From JBOFWL01 sp051653605 (GTDB taxonomy: Bacteria; Spirochaetota; Brevinematia; Brevinematales; Brevinemataceae), in NCBI GenBank assembly GCA_051653605.1, contig JBOFWL010000145.1, forward strand, positions 62,001 to 126,000: 64,000 bases of DNA. The letters run 5' to 3'. Position numbers and translations under genes: made by a program. The number at the start of each line of letters is the position of its first letter. The stretch's first letter is position 1. Shown here in pieces: positions 16,709-24,587 of this stretch. The notes under the pieces are model-generated. The model did not search any database. It was not told the DNA's origin and saw only the letters and a program-made list of their open reading frames with translations.

Positions 16709-17602
16709 ATGATTTTAAGACAAACTTTTTATTTTCGCCCAATTAAGTCTCCAATAATGCTGTCTAAGGCCTTCTCTATAAGTCTACGCAACCCTTCCGA
16801 AAAAGAGTTGTCCTTTGCCGAAAAAAATATTAATATTTTATTTGGGAGCCTTTCCGATAAAGAGAAGAGACGCATTATTTATTGTCTTCACCCTTTTGGA
16901 GTGCCATCTCCTCAAGGGTCACTCCACGAAATATTCGTTAAGGAGCTTGCAAAAATTTGGGTTTTAGTGGAGCATCCTCAACAACTGCCACTTTCCATGG
17001 AAGAATATGGAGTTTTGTGCGGATTTTATACCGAGGGAGGACATATTATGAATCCCTCCTCCTTCATTGCTGATACAAATTCGACAAACCAGCGTTTTTG
17101 GCTCCGTGCTTTAAAAAAAGAGTTAGCTGTGGCAAGTTCTCTCATCGCAAATCCTTGTGACAACTTACGATTAAGCCCTCTCATCGACTTTTGCCGAAAA
17201 TTAGATGGCATCCTTGTGCAAAAAGAACACTTAGCCTGGTTGAAACAGCTGGCTTCTATCTTTATATCGCCCGAAAATTTGCAAGAAAAAGCATTCCTCA
17301 AGTATATTATGGCATTAGAAGTGATGATTTTACCTAAATCATCAGATATTAGGCGTAAATTTGCCGAAAAAAACGCACTTTTATACTATTTATGCCTCAA
17401 AAATAAGAACCAAAAGGCTTTGGAATCGCCAGAAAAGATAGAAAAATTCTTCGCAAAGGCTTATAAAAAGCGATCAGAGATGGTTCATGGCTCTATTTCA
17501 AGCGTGAAAATACCTATTGAGCCTCTATTTTATAATATTAGATTAGGATTAGAACTCATGGTCGATGATCCAATATTATTTTTTTATCTCAAGAATCTAT
17601 AA
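16709..17602 (+). CDS. ApeA-like HEPN-domain protein (297 aa)
   Basis: The C-terminal third fits the ApeA-like HEPN pattern: a helix with ALEVMILP, then RRKFAEKNALLYYLC, and finally YKKRSEMVHGS with the R-x4-H motif (Arg255, His260). In HEPN nucleases this Arg/His pair is catalytic. HEPN proteins act in toxin-antitoxin and anti-phage systems, but some are non-catalytic. The N-terminal 200 aa are unassigned; no membrane segment is seen. ATG 16709 sits at the predicted transcript start; ATG 16757 is a weaker alternative, and neither has a ribosome-binding site. No antitoxin or defence partner is adjacent. It overlaps the convergent cytidylyltransferase gene by 14 bp. Confidence 0.6.
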   Translation: MILRQTFYFRPIKSPIMLSKAFSISLRNPSEKELSFAEKNINILFGSLSDKEKRRIIYCLHPFGVPSPQGSLHEIFVKELAKIWVLVEHPQQLPLSMEEYGVLCGFYTEGGHIMNPSSFIADTNSTNQRFWLRALKKELAVASSLIANPCDNLRLSPLIDFCRKLDGILVQKEHLAWLKQLASIFISPENLQEKAFLKYIMALEVMILPKSSDIRRKFAEKNALLYYLCLKNKNQKALESPEKIEKFFAKAYKKRSEMVHGSISSVKIPIEPLFYNIRLGLELMVDDPILFFYLKNL

Positions 17603-18275
17603 AATCAGATGGAAGATCAAAATTGAAAACACCCCAATCTGGAGCAACGCTAAGAATATTTTCAACCCTCTTGAGATCGTTGGGGGTATCAACCGTAACC
17701 AATTTTAAAGAAGAAACTACAGGCGATTTCCATTCTTCAACGCGAAATAATTCGGGGTGACGATAAAAATAAGGGGTAACATGCTCTCTTTCATAGGGGT
17801 CAACAGCATTTTGGGAGGCAAAAAGCAGATTGGACGCCATAAAAATCTCAACTCCTGTGCCTAAAGGGTTTCCTAAGTAGTGAGCAATGCCGTCTTTTGG
17901 GTATTTTTGAGCAAGTTGATCAGCTAAAAATACAGAAATAAGAGGATTATCTCCCGTAACACGCATAATTGCATCCTGCCAAGAGAAAAAATCACTGGCA
18001 GCAGCATATCTACCAAGAACATCTTGTTCACTACCCCCAAAAACGGTAATAGGTAGATTCAAATCTTTTATAAAAGATTCAAAAACGGTCTTTTCTTTAT
18101 TAGGCACAAGAAGATAGCACTCATCAATTTTCATTTTTAAGCATCGTTCTAAAACAAGCTGAAGCAATGGCCGCCCCTTTACAAGGGCAAAACATTTCTC
18201 TGGAAAACGACTAGAATTAATTCTAGATTGAACAGCACAAACTATTTTTGAGATATTTATACTATTTTTCAACAT
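17589..18275 (-). CDS. SpsF-like nucleotidyl (cytidylyl) transferase
   Basis: The protein fits the SpsF / CMP-sugar synthetase-like GT-A family: AVQSRINSSRFPEKCFA (compare IIQARMGSSRLPGK), then RPLLQLVLERC, VLGRYAAASDFF, IMRVTGDNPLIS with the metal-binding Asp, and YEREHVTPYFY. Such enzymes activate sugars for surface glycans or flagellin glycosylation. The frame is open to 18410, but ATG 18275 is preceded by TATAAGGAA and upstream residues do not resemble the family, giving 228 aa. The sugar cannot be deduced. The two Gly residues of the standard N-terminal loop are replaced (Asn, Glu), which may alter nucleotide binding. Confidence 0.72.
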   Translation of the reverse strand: MLKNSINISKIVCAVQSRINSSRFPEKCFALVKGRPLLQLVLERCLKMKIDECYLLVPNKEKTVFESFIKDLNLPITVFGGSEQDVLGRYAAASDFFSWQDAIMRVTGDNPLISVFLADQLAQKYPKDGIAHYLGNPLGTGVEIFMASNLLFASQNAVDPYEREHVTPYFYRHPELFRVEEWKSPVVSSLKLVTVDTPNDLKRVENILSVAPDWGVFNFDLPSDFIDS

Positions 18276-18290
18276 TTTTTCCTTATAGGG

Positions 18291-18319
18291 TTGTGATTTT
18301 TTATTTTTTTTATTATAAT
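18291..18319 (+). promoter_or_regulatory. Promoter of the membrane-anchored 265-aa gene
   Basis: TTGTGA (18291-18296), 17 nt, TATAAT (18314-18319). Confidence 0.65.
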
Positions 18320-18345
18320 GTTCGGACATAAAAAAGGAAAGTTCT

Positions 18346-19143
18346 ATGCCGTCATATTTCTCAATAGGTCTTGCTGTTTTTACTGTGGGTCTAATTCTTT
18401 TTTCTTTCAAGCTTTACAGACGGATTCGTCATCTTGAAAAGAATCTCTTTAGCTATCAGCGTGTTTTAGAACAAAAAACAAGCATCCTTGATAGCGTTGT
18501 TTCTCAAATTGCCTCGGCGCTTCCTCCAGATCTCAATCCTCAACTTCGAGAGAAACGCTTACTTCACCTTATTGAAGATTTAGTACAAAATTTTTCAATA
18601 AAGCTCAATAAAACTACTCATGAACAAATATCTCTTCAAAATGACATCTGGAATGAAAAATTTTCATCCCTCTTAAAAGTATTGGGGAAAGATGAACGAG
18701 ATCTAATCAAAACGCTCTCTACTGGCGCGCTTCCCGCGTGGACGTCCATTGTAGATTTACGCCAAAAAAGCCAATTACTTTTTGACGATATGAAAGAAGA
18801 CGGAATTTTTTATCGTATCCAAAGCCTCTGGTTGCTGGGTAACCTTTGCTTTGCTCAAAGCCGCAATGTTGATGCTTGGCGTCATTATATTGCTGGAATC
18901 AGGCTTTTTAAAGAGAGTTCACCTAAACTGCCTCTTACTAAAAATCTTATGTGGAAATTGGCTGATGATATCTTATTATGTATCAAGCAATTACCCACTC
19001 GTGATCAGATGGATGGACTAAACAAGTTTCATGTTTTGCCCGAAGAAATAGCTCTTATCTTCATCGAATTAAATAAAACCGACTCTCATCCAGACAGTCT
19101 CCAAAAAATTCGCAGTTGGTCTCACAATATGCAAAATCGATAA
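18346..19143 (+). CDS. Membrane-anchored protein of unknown function (265 aa)
   Basis: An N-terminal transmembrane helix (FSIGLAVFTVGLILFSF, residues 5-21) is followed by a basic stop-transfer (KLYRRIRHLEKN) and a coiled-coil-like stretch to about residue 110. A mainly helical C-terminal region has a TPR-like pair (LWLLGNLCFAQSRNVDAWRH). Topology predicts a cytoplasmic soluble part. AAAAAGGAAAG precedes the ATG and a terminator follows immediately. No family recognised. Confidence 0.7.
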   Translation: MPSYFSIGLAVFTVGLILFSFKLYRRIRHLEKNLFSYQRVLEQKTSILDSVVSQIASALPPDLNPQLREKRLLHLIEDLVQNFSIKLNKTTHEQISLQNDIWNEKFSSLLKVLGKDERDLIKTLSTGALPAWTSIVDLRQKSQLLFDDMKEDGIFYRIQSLWLLGNLCFAQSRNVDAWRHYIAGIRLFKESSPKLPLTKNLMWKLADDILLCIKQLPTRDQMDGLNKFHVLPEEIALIFIELNKTDSHPDSLQKIRSWSHNMQNR

Positions 19144-19170
19144 AAGCACCCAAAAGGGTGCTTTTCTTTT
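19142..19170. terminator. Bidirectional terminator
   Basis: Perfect 10-bp stem AAAAGCACCC (19142-19151) / GGGTGCTTTT (19156-19165) with an AAAA loop, between convergent genes. Confidence 0.88.
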
Positions 19171-19182
19171 ATCACTTTTATA

Positions 19183-19632
19183 TTATGATGCAATGGGGGA
19201 TATAAGCTCCCATTTGCTTCTTTCACCTTGTAAATCGAGGGTGAAACCACCACCTTTTTCGTCTAAAATAAATTCTCCAACAACTTCTGGCGTGAATAAC
19301 ATTGTCTTTTCATCAATAGAACCAAGAGTGAAGGTTGTATCTCCTTCGTAAAAAGCATGCGAAGGCTCTAAAGCAACAAAACTCTGCCCTGGATTTTCTT
19401 CTTCCCACTCGGTAAGATCTTCTACATCTGCAATCTCAAATGTAAGAATATCCGCAAAAGGGCTATTTTTTTGTTCGGGGTTTTCCAAAACACGTTCCAT
19501 CGCTAGAAATAATCTCTCTCCCGTTTGCTTATTTTGATACTGTTTGAACCAAAGGCTTCGCAATTCTTCAGGCATTTCTACCATTAAAGGATGCGTATCC
19601 GCCGCAAATGATACCATATTACGTGTTGTCAT
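19183..19632 (-). CDS. Acidic hypothetical protein (149 aa)
   Basis: Last gene of the glyS-plsY unit. The likely start is ATG 19632, inside the plsY 3' end (14-bp overlap), encoding MTTRNMVSFAADTHPLMVEM; a second ATG lies at 19617. Neither has a clear ribosome-binding site, consistent with coupling to plsY. The protein is strongly acidic (VEDLTEWEEENPGQSF) with a beta-rich C-terminus (FILDEKGGGFTLDLQGERSK). No transmembrane helix, no recognised domain. Confidence 0.6.
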   Translation of the reverse strand: MTTRNMVSFAADTHPLMVEMPEELRSLWFKQYQNKQTGERLFLAMERVLENPEQKNSPFADILTFEIADVEDLTEWEEENPGQSFVALEPSHAFYEGDTTFTLGSIDEKTMLFTPEVVGEFILDEKGGGFTLDLQGERSKWELISPIAS

Positions 19633-20203
19633 GAGAAACAAACCATGATTTAATATTTGATCGATGTGTATAAACGATAAGAACGAGCAAAAATAATGAA
19701 ACAATGCGAAGAGTCCAAGAGGTATCAGGAACAAGCCAAAGTATGAATGGATAACAAATTACCGCAGCAACCGAAGCCTTTCCAACAACTTTTCCCATCA
19801 CAAAAAAGATAACCATAAAAATAACAAGCGCTATTGTTGTTGGAATAGGAGCCATAAAGAGAAAAACTCCCCCAGCCGTAGCAACGCCTTTTCCGCCTTT
19901 GAAGGAAAGCCATGGAGAAAAAATATGACCCAAAATTGCTGCGATCCCAACTATAATAAGTTGAAAATCGTTAGGGTTTTGCATCATTTTATAGATAAAA
20001 AGGGGAATTACACCTTTTAACATATCTAAAATTAAGATAGGAACAAACCCTTGCCAAAAACCAAATGTACGCGAGACGTTTGTTGCCCCTATATTGCCCG
20101 AGCCTCCTTTACGGATATCAACCCCTCGCGCAAACCCATAAAGAAGGCCACAGGGTATACTACCGCAAAAAAATGCCACAAGAAAAAATATAATATGTGC
20201 CAT
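19619..20203 (-). CDS. plsY: Acyl-phosphate:glycerol-3-phosphate acyltransferase
   Basis: Integral membrane enzyme that makes lysophosphatidic acid from acyl-phosphate, the first step of phospholipid synthesis. The 194-aa protein has family length, several transmembrane helices and the conserved motifs GSGNIGATNVSRTFG and FKGGKGVATAGG. A GTG at 20212 lies on top of the AGGAG sequence; ATG 20203 has AGGAG at 8-nt spacing and is preferred. It sits 19 bp after glyS. Confidence 0.94.
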   Translation of the reverse strand: MAHIIFFLVAFFCGSIPCGLLYGFARGVDIRKGGSGNIGATNVSRTFGFWQGFVPILILDMLKGVIPLFIYKMMQNPNDFQLIIVGIAAILGHIFSPWLSFKGGKGVATAGGVFLFMAPIPTTIALVIFMVIFFVMGKVVGKASVAAVICYPFILWLVPDTSWTLRIVSLFLLVLIVYTHRSNIKSWFVSHDNT

Positions 20204-20222
20204 TGAGGACACTCCTAGAAAT

Positions 20223-22304
20223 TTATCGTTCGTTATCTAATGAAAGTCTGCTAAAATCAGCAAAATTGTGGAATAAAGCATCCATTTTTTGAAGCAATGC
20301 GATGCGATTTACCTCTATATCGCCCCCACATTTGACCATCACTTGCTGGAAAAAAGTCGATGCCAGCGGTTCTAAACTTAAGAGTGCTGAAAATGCCTCA
20401 TCAATAGTAAGGGTATTAATCGTTTCTTCTAAATTTTTAATCTGTTTAAAAAGATTTTTCTCAGCATCTTCTTGGAGAAGTGACTCATTAAATAATGCCT
20501 CACCTTGATCTTTGACAATATTATTAATTCGTTTCGCTAACTCCACCAATGACGCCAACATCGTTGGCTGTGCAGCTCTAAGCGTTTCCAATGCTTTCGC
20601 TCGATAGATGCAATCGAGGATGTTGTCTGACTTAACCGATAACACCGCACCAACAGTATCCGAGGAACATTGGCAGGAATCAGATTTAAGTACGCCTTCT
20701 AGGCGAGTTTGGATGAAATCGCTAAGCAAGGTTTTCCATTCTTCTTCCGGAAGAGTGAGCATCGGTTTATACAAGGGTAAGACCTTCTCTAAGAAGGCAT
20801 TCACCGAAAAATGATGCCATTTAAACGTCATTAAAATGTTGATCACTGCTATCGTTTGACGACGAAGCCCATAAGGATCCCTAGAGCCTGTAACCTTCTT
20901 TCCTACCGCATATAAAGTACAAAGGCTGTCTAGGCGGTCAACCATCGCCACAAAACCCGTAAGAGGGTGAGGCTCGTTATTGAGGGGGTCGTATTGATCA
21001 CGAATTGCCGCCACCACTTCGGGAGTAAAACCTGCCGATTGAGCATAATAAGAACCCATTATTCCTTGAAGTTCGGGAAATTCACCCACCATAAGGGATG
21101 CTAAGTCGGCTTTTAGGTAACTCAATGCTTGATTTAATTGTTCTTTATTGGGATTATACTGAAGTTGGTTGCTTAATATCGCCCCTATCTCGAGCATTCT
21201 CTGTGTTTTGTCGGCAATACTGCCTCCTCCATCAACAAAAGTAACCGAAGATAACGTTGATTTATAGTGATCAAGCCCTTTTTTTAAGTCTTCATTATAG
21301 AAAAAGGCTCCATCTTCTGCACGCGCGTTAAAAACTCTATTATTTCCTCTTAATACATTCGATTTAAGCTGTTCATCATCGCAAGGAAGGTTTGCTGTAA
21401 TAATATAATTAGGCAATAATTTGCCATCCGCCCCAATAAGAGGGATATATTTTTGATGAACCTTCATCTCTGATATCAGAACTTCCCTTGGTATAGAGAG
21501 AAATTTTTGATCGAAGGATGCTAAAAGCACATTGGGGTTCTCCGTAAGACAAGCTAGCACGCTAAGCAATTCTTCATCGCAGTCTAGTTGAGCATTTAAC
21601 TCCGCTGCTTTGGCTTGAGCCTGAGTGAAAATCATATTTTTTCTTTCATCAAAAGAGGCAATAACGCCCATTTGCTTCAAGGTTTCTTTATATAAAGAAG
21701 CTTTTTCTAAATTTTTAGGTTGAGGATGTAGTTGTCTATGCCCCACCAACTGATTCGAGCTTTGAAGCCCAAAATAGGAAAGTGGTAAAATCTGATCATT
21801 AATGAGCGCCAAAATCCCTCGAACAGGACGAATAAACTCATAAACCGCATCTCCTTTATTCCATCTCATTGGCTCTGAAAACTTTAGCGATGGTACAAGT
21901 TCGTTACAAATTTCGGTTAGTATCTGAGAGAGAGGCAGACCCGCTTCGGTTTTCCGCACAAAAAGGTAGGTTTGCCCTTTGATTTCTTGCTGGGTAAGAT
22001 CGGCCTCAGTTACGCCATAAGAACGAAAAAAGCCTTCCAGCGCAGGTGAGGGCTTGCCTTCTTCTGTATAGGCAACCTTAAGTGAGGGACCTTTTTGCTC
22101 TATCGTACGCGATGCCCCTGACTGAGGCAGATCTTCTATATAGAACCCTATCCGTCTAGGCGTAGAAAAATAACAAATATTACGGTAACTCAAGCCATAT
22201 TTGGTGAGCAGACCTGGCAACATTTCTTTCAGCTGACCATCAACCTTAGGCAACACACTATGCGGTATTTCTTCGACAAGAAGTTCGAATAAGAAATCAA
22301 ACAC
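20223..22304 (-). CDS. glyS: Glycyl-tRNA synthetase beta subunit
   Basis: Beta subunit of the alpha2beta2 glycyl-tRNA synthetase; it charges tRNA-Gly together with GlyQ, which is not in this window. The domains begin at FLFELLVEEIPHSVLP and continue through FSEPMRWNKGDAVYEFIRPV, ANLPCDDEQLKSNVLRGNNR, the HD-like segment (FPELQGIMGSYYAQSAGF) and a C-terminal DALR-like anticodon region. The frame is open to 22361, but a GTG at 22304, after GGGGG at 5 nt, gives the usual family start (693 aa). Confidence 0.95.
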   Translation of the reverse strand: MFDFLFELLVEEIPHSVLPKVDGQLKEMLPGLLTKYGLSYRNICYFSTPRRIGFYIEDLPQSGASRTIEQKGPSLKVAYTEEGKPSPALEGFFRSYGVTEADLTQQEIKGQTYLFVRKTEAGLPLSQILTEICNELVPSLKFSEPMRWNKGDAVYEFIRPVRGILALINDQILPLSYFGLQSSNQLVGHRQLHPQPKNLEKASLYKETLKQMGVIASFDERKNMIFTQAQAKAAELNAQLDCDEELLSVLACLTENPNVLLASFDQKFLSIPREVLISEMKVHQKYIPLIGADGKLLPNYIITANLPCDDEQLKSNVLRGNNRVFNARAEDGAFFYNEDLKKGLDHYKSTLSSVTFVDGGGSIADKTQRMLEIGAILSNQLQYNPNKEQLNQALSYLKADLASLMVGEFPELQGIMGSYYAQSAGFTPEVVAAIRDQYDPLNNEPHPLTGFVAMVDRLDSLCTLYAVGKKVTGSRDPYGLRRQTIAVINILMTFKWHHFSVNAFLEKVLPLYKPMLTLPEEEWKTLLSDFIQTRLEGVLKSDSCQCSSDTVGAVLSVKSDNILDCIYRAKALETLRAAQPTMLASLVELAKRINNIVKDQGEALFNESLLQEDAEKNLFKQIKNLEETINTLTIDEAFSALLSLEPLASTFFQQVMVKCGGDIEVNRIALLQKMDALFHNFADFSRLSLDNER

Positions 22305-22332
22305 AAAAACCCCCAAAGGATATTTAACTATT

Positions 22333-22361
22333 ATTATATAATAATTTGTTAAGAATTTCAA
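22333..22361 (-). promoter_or_regulatory. Promoter of glyS-plsY
   Basis: On the minus strand, TTGAAA (22361 to 22356), 17 nt, TATAAT (22338 to 22333). Confidence 0.75.
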
Positions 22362-22498
22362 GAATTTAGGAAATCTACCGTTATTTTATAACCCTTATTA
22401 ACATTATGGTTTATTTGGTTTTCAACTTAAATAATAATTTAATTACAAAAAACGTTAAGGCTTTACTTAAAGAATCCGAAAGAAATTGGTATAAGTTA

Positions 22499-22527
22499 TT
22501 GTATTTTTTTTAAAGTGCTGTTATAAT
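22499..22527 (+). promoter_or_regulatory. Promoter of the repeat-tail gene
   Basis: TTGTAT (22499-22504), 17 nt, TATAAT (22522-22527), leaving a leader of about 85 nt. Confidence 0.7.
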
Positions 22528-22620
22528 AAAATGTATCTTTTTCACTTTTCAGTATACTTATCAAACCAAAGTAAATATAAAATATAAAATATGTTTCCTA
22601 TCTCAGAGGAGGAAAAACTA

Positions 22621-24366
22621 ATGAAAGGTTTTAAATTCTGTGCTATATTTGTTACAACTCTGATAGCACTGCCCTTACATACTCAAGACACAGCAGATGG
22701 TAAGTGGTCAATATACTCTGGAGACCCAGCTTTTATGACCCTTTCAGATACTATTGATCGTGGACGTATCTTATACCATAAGGACGCCCAAAATTACTCC
22801 ACCCTCACAGGAAACCGTGGTGTTCTTTTTCCAGCTACCTTTGTTGCTTTTCCATCTCTTAATGGATCATTGGCTTGGAGTCAAGTTCGTATCAACCAAG
22901 GTGCAGTCTCCTTCTATCCGCATATCTTCACTGTAGAAGGGGGGGAAAGTATTCTTTCATTAGCTATTCTTTATAATATTGCACGTATTTCTCCTATTCG
23001 AGGTGTTCGCACTCGTCCTAGCTTCACTCCTGTATCAGTTGCGCAACTCGAACGTGAACGTATGAATTTTACTCGTCTTAAATTTGTCTCTGAGGGCTAT
23101 GCAATCGATATTAACCTTCAGGTTGCTAACCAAGAGACAGAAATGTCTCAGAGTGACTACGAAGTCACCTACACTTATTGGGTTAAATCTCGTCCAAATA
23201 AACAAGAAAGCGATAATCTTAAAGCTTTCTTTACTCGTCCTTTAAAATCATTCAAAATTCGTGCTTACAGTGATAAGGGATATCTTGATACAACTATTGA
23301 CGGATCCAAAGTTAGTATTGTTAGTGATGTTTTTGTTAAAAGTATTGGCTTATACGAACGCCTTCTCGACCCAAGAGCTGCTGCTGAATTAGCTGCTGCT
23401 GAACAACGTGCTGCTACTGCTGCTCCGACACCTGCTCCTACTCGCCGTGCTGCCGCTCCTGCTGCCACTCCAACACCTGCTCCTACTCCTGCTCGCCGTG
23501 CTGCTGCAGCTGCTACAAATGCGGCTCCTCGTACACCAACTCCAGCTCCTGCTCCTGCTCCAACTCCAGCTCCTGCTCCTGCCCGTGCTTCTCGTACAGC
23601 TCGTGCTCCTCGTACTCCTCGTACCCCAGCTGCACCTACAGCTACAACAAATGTTGTTACAAACCAACGATCTACAACAACTCGTGTTGCTCGTCCTACT
23701 ACAGCCGCTGCTGCTGGTGGTGGATCTGCAGTCCGGCCTGCTCAAGCTAACACCCGAACACCAGCTGCTGCTACAACAAGAGCTGCAAGCGCTGCCACTG
23801 GTGCAGCAAGAGGGGCTACTGCTACGGCTAGAGGCGCTGCCGCTACGGCACCTAAACCTGCTACTCCTGCTAGAGGCGCTGCCGCCGCTGCTAAACCTGC
23901 TACCCCCGCTAGAGGTGCTGCCGCCGCTAAAACTGCCGCTACCACTGCAGCTAAACCTGCTACTCCTGCTAGAGGCGCCGCCGCCGCTAAACCTGCTACC
24001 CCCGCTAGAGGTGCTACTGCCGCTGCTAAACCTGCTGCTCCTGCTAAAGGCGCTGCTGCCGCTGCTAAACCTGCTACCCCCGCTAGAGGCGCTGCTGCCG
24101 CTAAACCTGCTACTCCTGCTAAAGGCGCTGCTGCCGCTAAACCTGCTACCCCCGCTAGAGGCGCTGCTGCCGCTAAACCTGCTACCCCCGCTAGAGGCGC
24201 TGCCGCCGCTAAAACTGCTACTCCTGCTAAAGGCGCTGCTGCGGCTGCTAAACCTGCCACTACCACTGCTGCAGCTAAACCTGCTACTCCTGCTAGAGGT
24301 GCTACTGCCGCTGCTAAACCTGCTGCTACAACAAATGCTAAAACAACTACTAGAGCACGGCGTTAA
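22621..24366 (+). CDS. Exported protein with a long Ala/Pro/Lys/Arg repeat tail (581 aa)
   Basis: ATG 22621 follows GAGGAGG and opens a signal peptide (MKGFKFCAIFVTTLIALPLH). Residues about 20-250 form a globular beta-rich domain (IYSGDPAFMTLSDTIDRGRI, FVSEGYAIDINLQVANQ) that I do not recognise; a distant FlaA relationship is possible but unproven. From about residue 255 the chain is low complexity. It begins with Ala/Pro/Thr-rich sequence and then has about 14 tandem units of the type KPATPARGAAAA, ending RARR. The tail is strongly basic and resembles histone-H1-like or PAKKA-type disordered tails, which bind nucleic acids or acidic polymers. Because it is exported, anchoring to cell wall or surface glycan seems likelier than DNA binding. 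A G7 run at 22939-22945 could slip. Own promoter and terminator. Confidence 0.75.
   Translation: MKGFKFCAIFVTTLIALPLHTQDTADGKWSIYSGDPAFMTLSDTIDRGRILYHKDAQNYSTLTGNRGVLFPATFVAFPSLNGSLAWSQVRINQGAVSFYPHIFTVEGGESILSLAILYNIARISPIRGVRTRPSFTPVSVAQLERERMNFTRLKFVSEGYAIDINLQVANQETEMSQSDYEVTYTYWVKSRPNKQESDNLKAFFTRPLKSFKIRAYSDKGYLDTTIDGSKVSIVSDVFVKSIGLYERLLDPRAAAELAAAEQRAATAAPTPAPTRRAAAPAATPTPAPTPARRAAAAATNAAPRTPTPAPAPAPTPAPAPARASRTARAPRTPRTPAAPTATTNVVTNQRSTTTRVARPTTAAAAGGGSAVRPAQANTRTPAAATTRAASAATGAARGATATARGAAATAPKPATPARGAAAAAKPATPARGAAAAKTAATTAAKPATPARGAAAAKPATPARGATAAAKPAAPAKGAAAAAKPATPARGAAAAKPATPAKGAAAAKPATPARGAAAAKPATPARGAAAAKTATPAKGAAAAAKPATTTAAAKPATPARGATAAAKPAATTNAKTTTRARR
23850..24345 (+). repeat. 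In-frame tandem repeat array (33-39 bp units)
   Basis: Repeated DNA units of the form GCTAAACCTGCTACTCCTGC followed by TAGAGGCGCTGCTGCC, with small variants, encode the KPATPARGAAAA-like modules. Unit lengths differ by whole codons, so copy-number change keeps the frame. The local sequence is far more GC-rich than its surroundings, and it produces long spurious open frames on both strands. Confidence 0.88.
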
Positions 24367-24380
24367 AATAGAAACAATAA

Positions 24381-24417
24381 AAAACACTCTCATTAAAAAT
24401 AATGAGAGTGTTTTTTT
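24381..24417 (+). terminator. Terminator of the repeat-tail gene
   Basis: Fourteen-bp stem AAAACACTCTCATT (24381-24394) / AATGAGAGTGTTTT (24401-24414), loop AAAAAT, then Ts. Confidence 0.9.
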
Positions 24418-24445
24418 ATTTATCGAATCTTTTTTAATAAAAATC

Positions 24446-24461
24446 ATACTTATATAAGTAT
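24446..24461. repeat. 16-bp perfect palindrome
   Basis: ATACTTAT/ATAAGTAT between two terminators. It may be a protein-binding site upstream of the following hairpin and gene. Confidence 0.4.
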
Positions 24462-24515
24462 AAAGAGAAAAAAATAAGCCCTACTATACTCCAAATGTAC
24501 TGTGTCCCCTTTTTG

Positions 24516-24547
24516 CAAACCTCCCTGCCCGGGGAGGTTTGTTTTTT
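24516..24547 (+). terminator. GC-rich hairpin with T-tract; second terminator or attenuator
   Basis: CAAACCTCCC (24516-24525) pairs with GGGAGGTTTG (24532-24541), followed by TTTTTT. It lies only 40 bp before the next ATG, so it could be a tandem terminator, the end of a small RNA, or an attenuator for the gene at 24588. Confidence 0.8.
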
Positions 24548-24587
24548 CAAAAGATTCTCGATCAAGTGTATGTAGTGAGGAGAAATT

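Larger units (their letters stand above)
22305..22620. other. Intergenic region with two divergent promoters
   Basis: No gene seen. It holds the glyS promoter (22333-22361), the promoter of the repeat-tail gene (22499-22527) and that gene's leader of about 85 nt. The remaining AT-rich sequence shows no recognisable RNA or repeat. Confidence 0.6.

Noticed and set aside
17589..18410. Cytidylyltransferase start at 18410
   Set aside because: The upstream 45 residues do not fit the family and overlap the divergent gene and its promoter; ATG 18275 has AAGGA.
22621..23380. Second FlaA (FlaA2) assignment for the N-terminal domain of the repeat-tail protein
   Set aside because: It is exported and beta-rich, but I could not find the FKPWANPFWA-type block that marks FlaA; similarity was too weak to claim.
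23389..24457. Three long overlapping open frames on both strands through the repeat region (23389-24447 minus, 23408-24457 plus, 23742-24266 minus)
   Set aside because: They are by-products of the stop-free GCT/GCC-rich repeat; they give Ser-only, Leu-only or Ala-only low-complexity proteins, have no ribosome-binding sites, and run through the terminator at 24381-24417.
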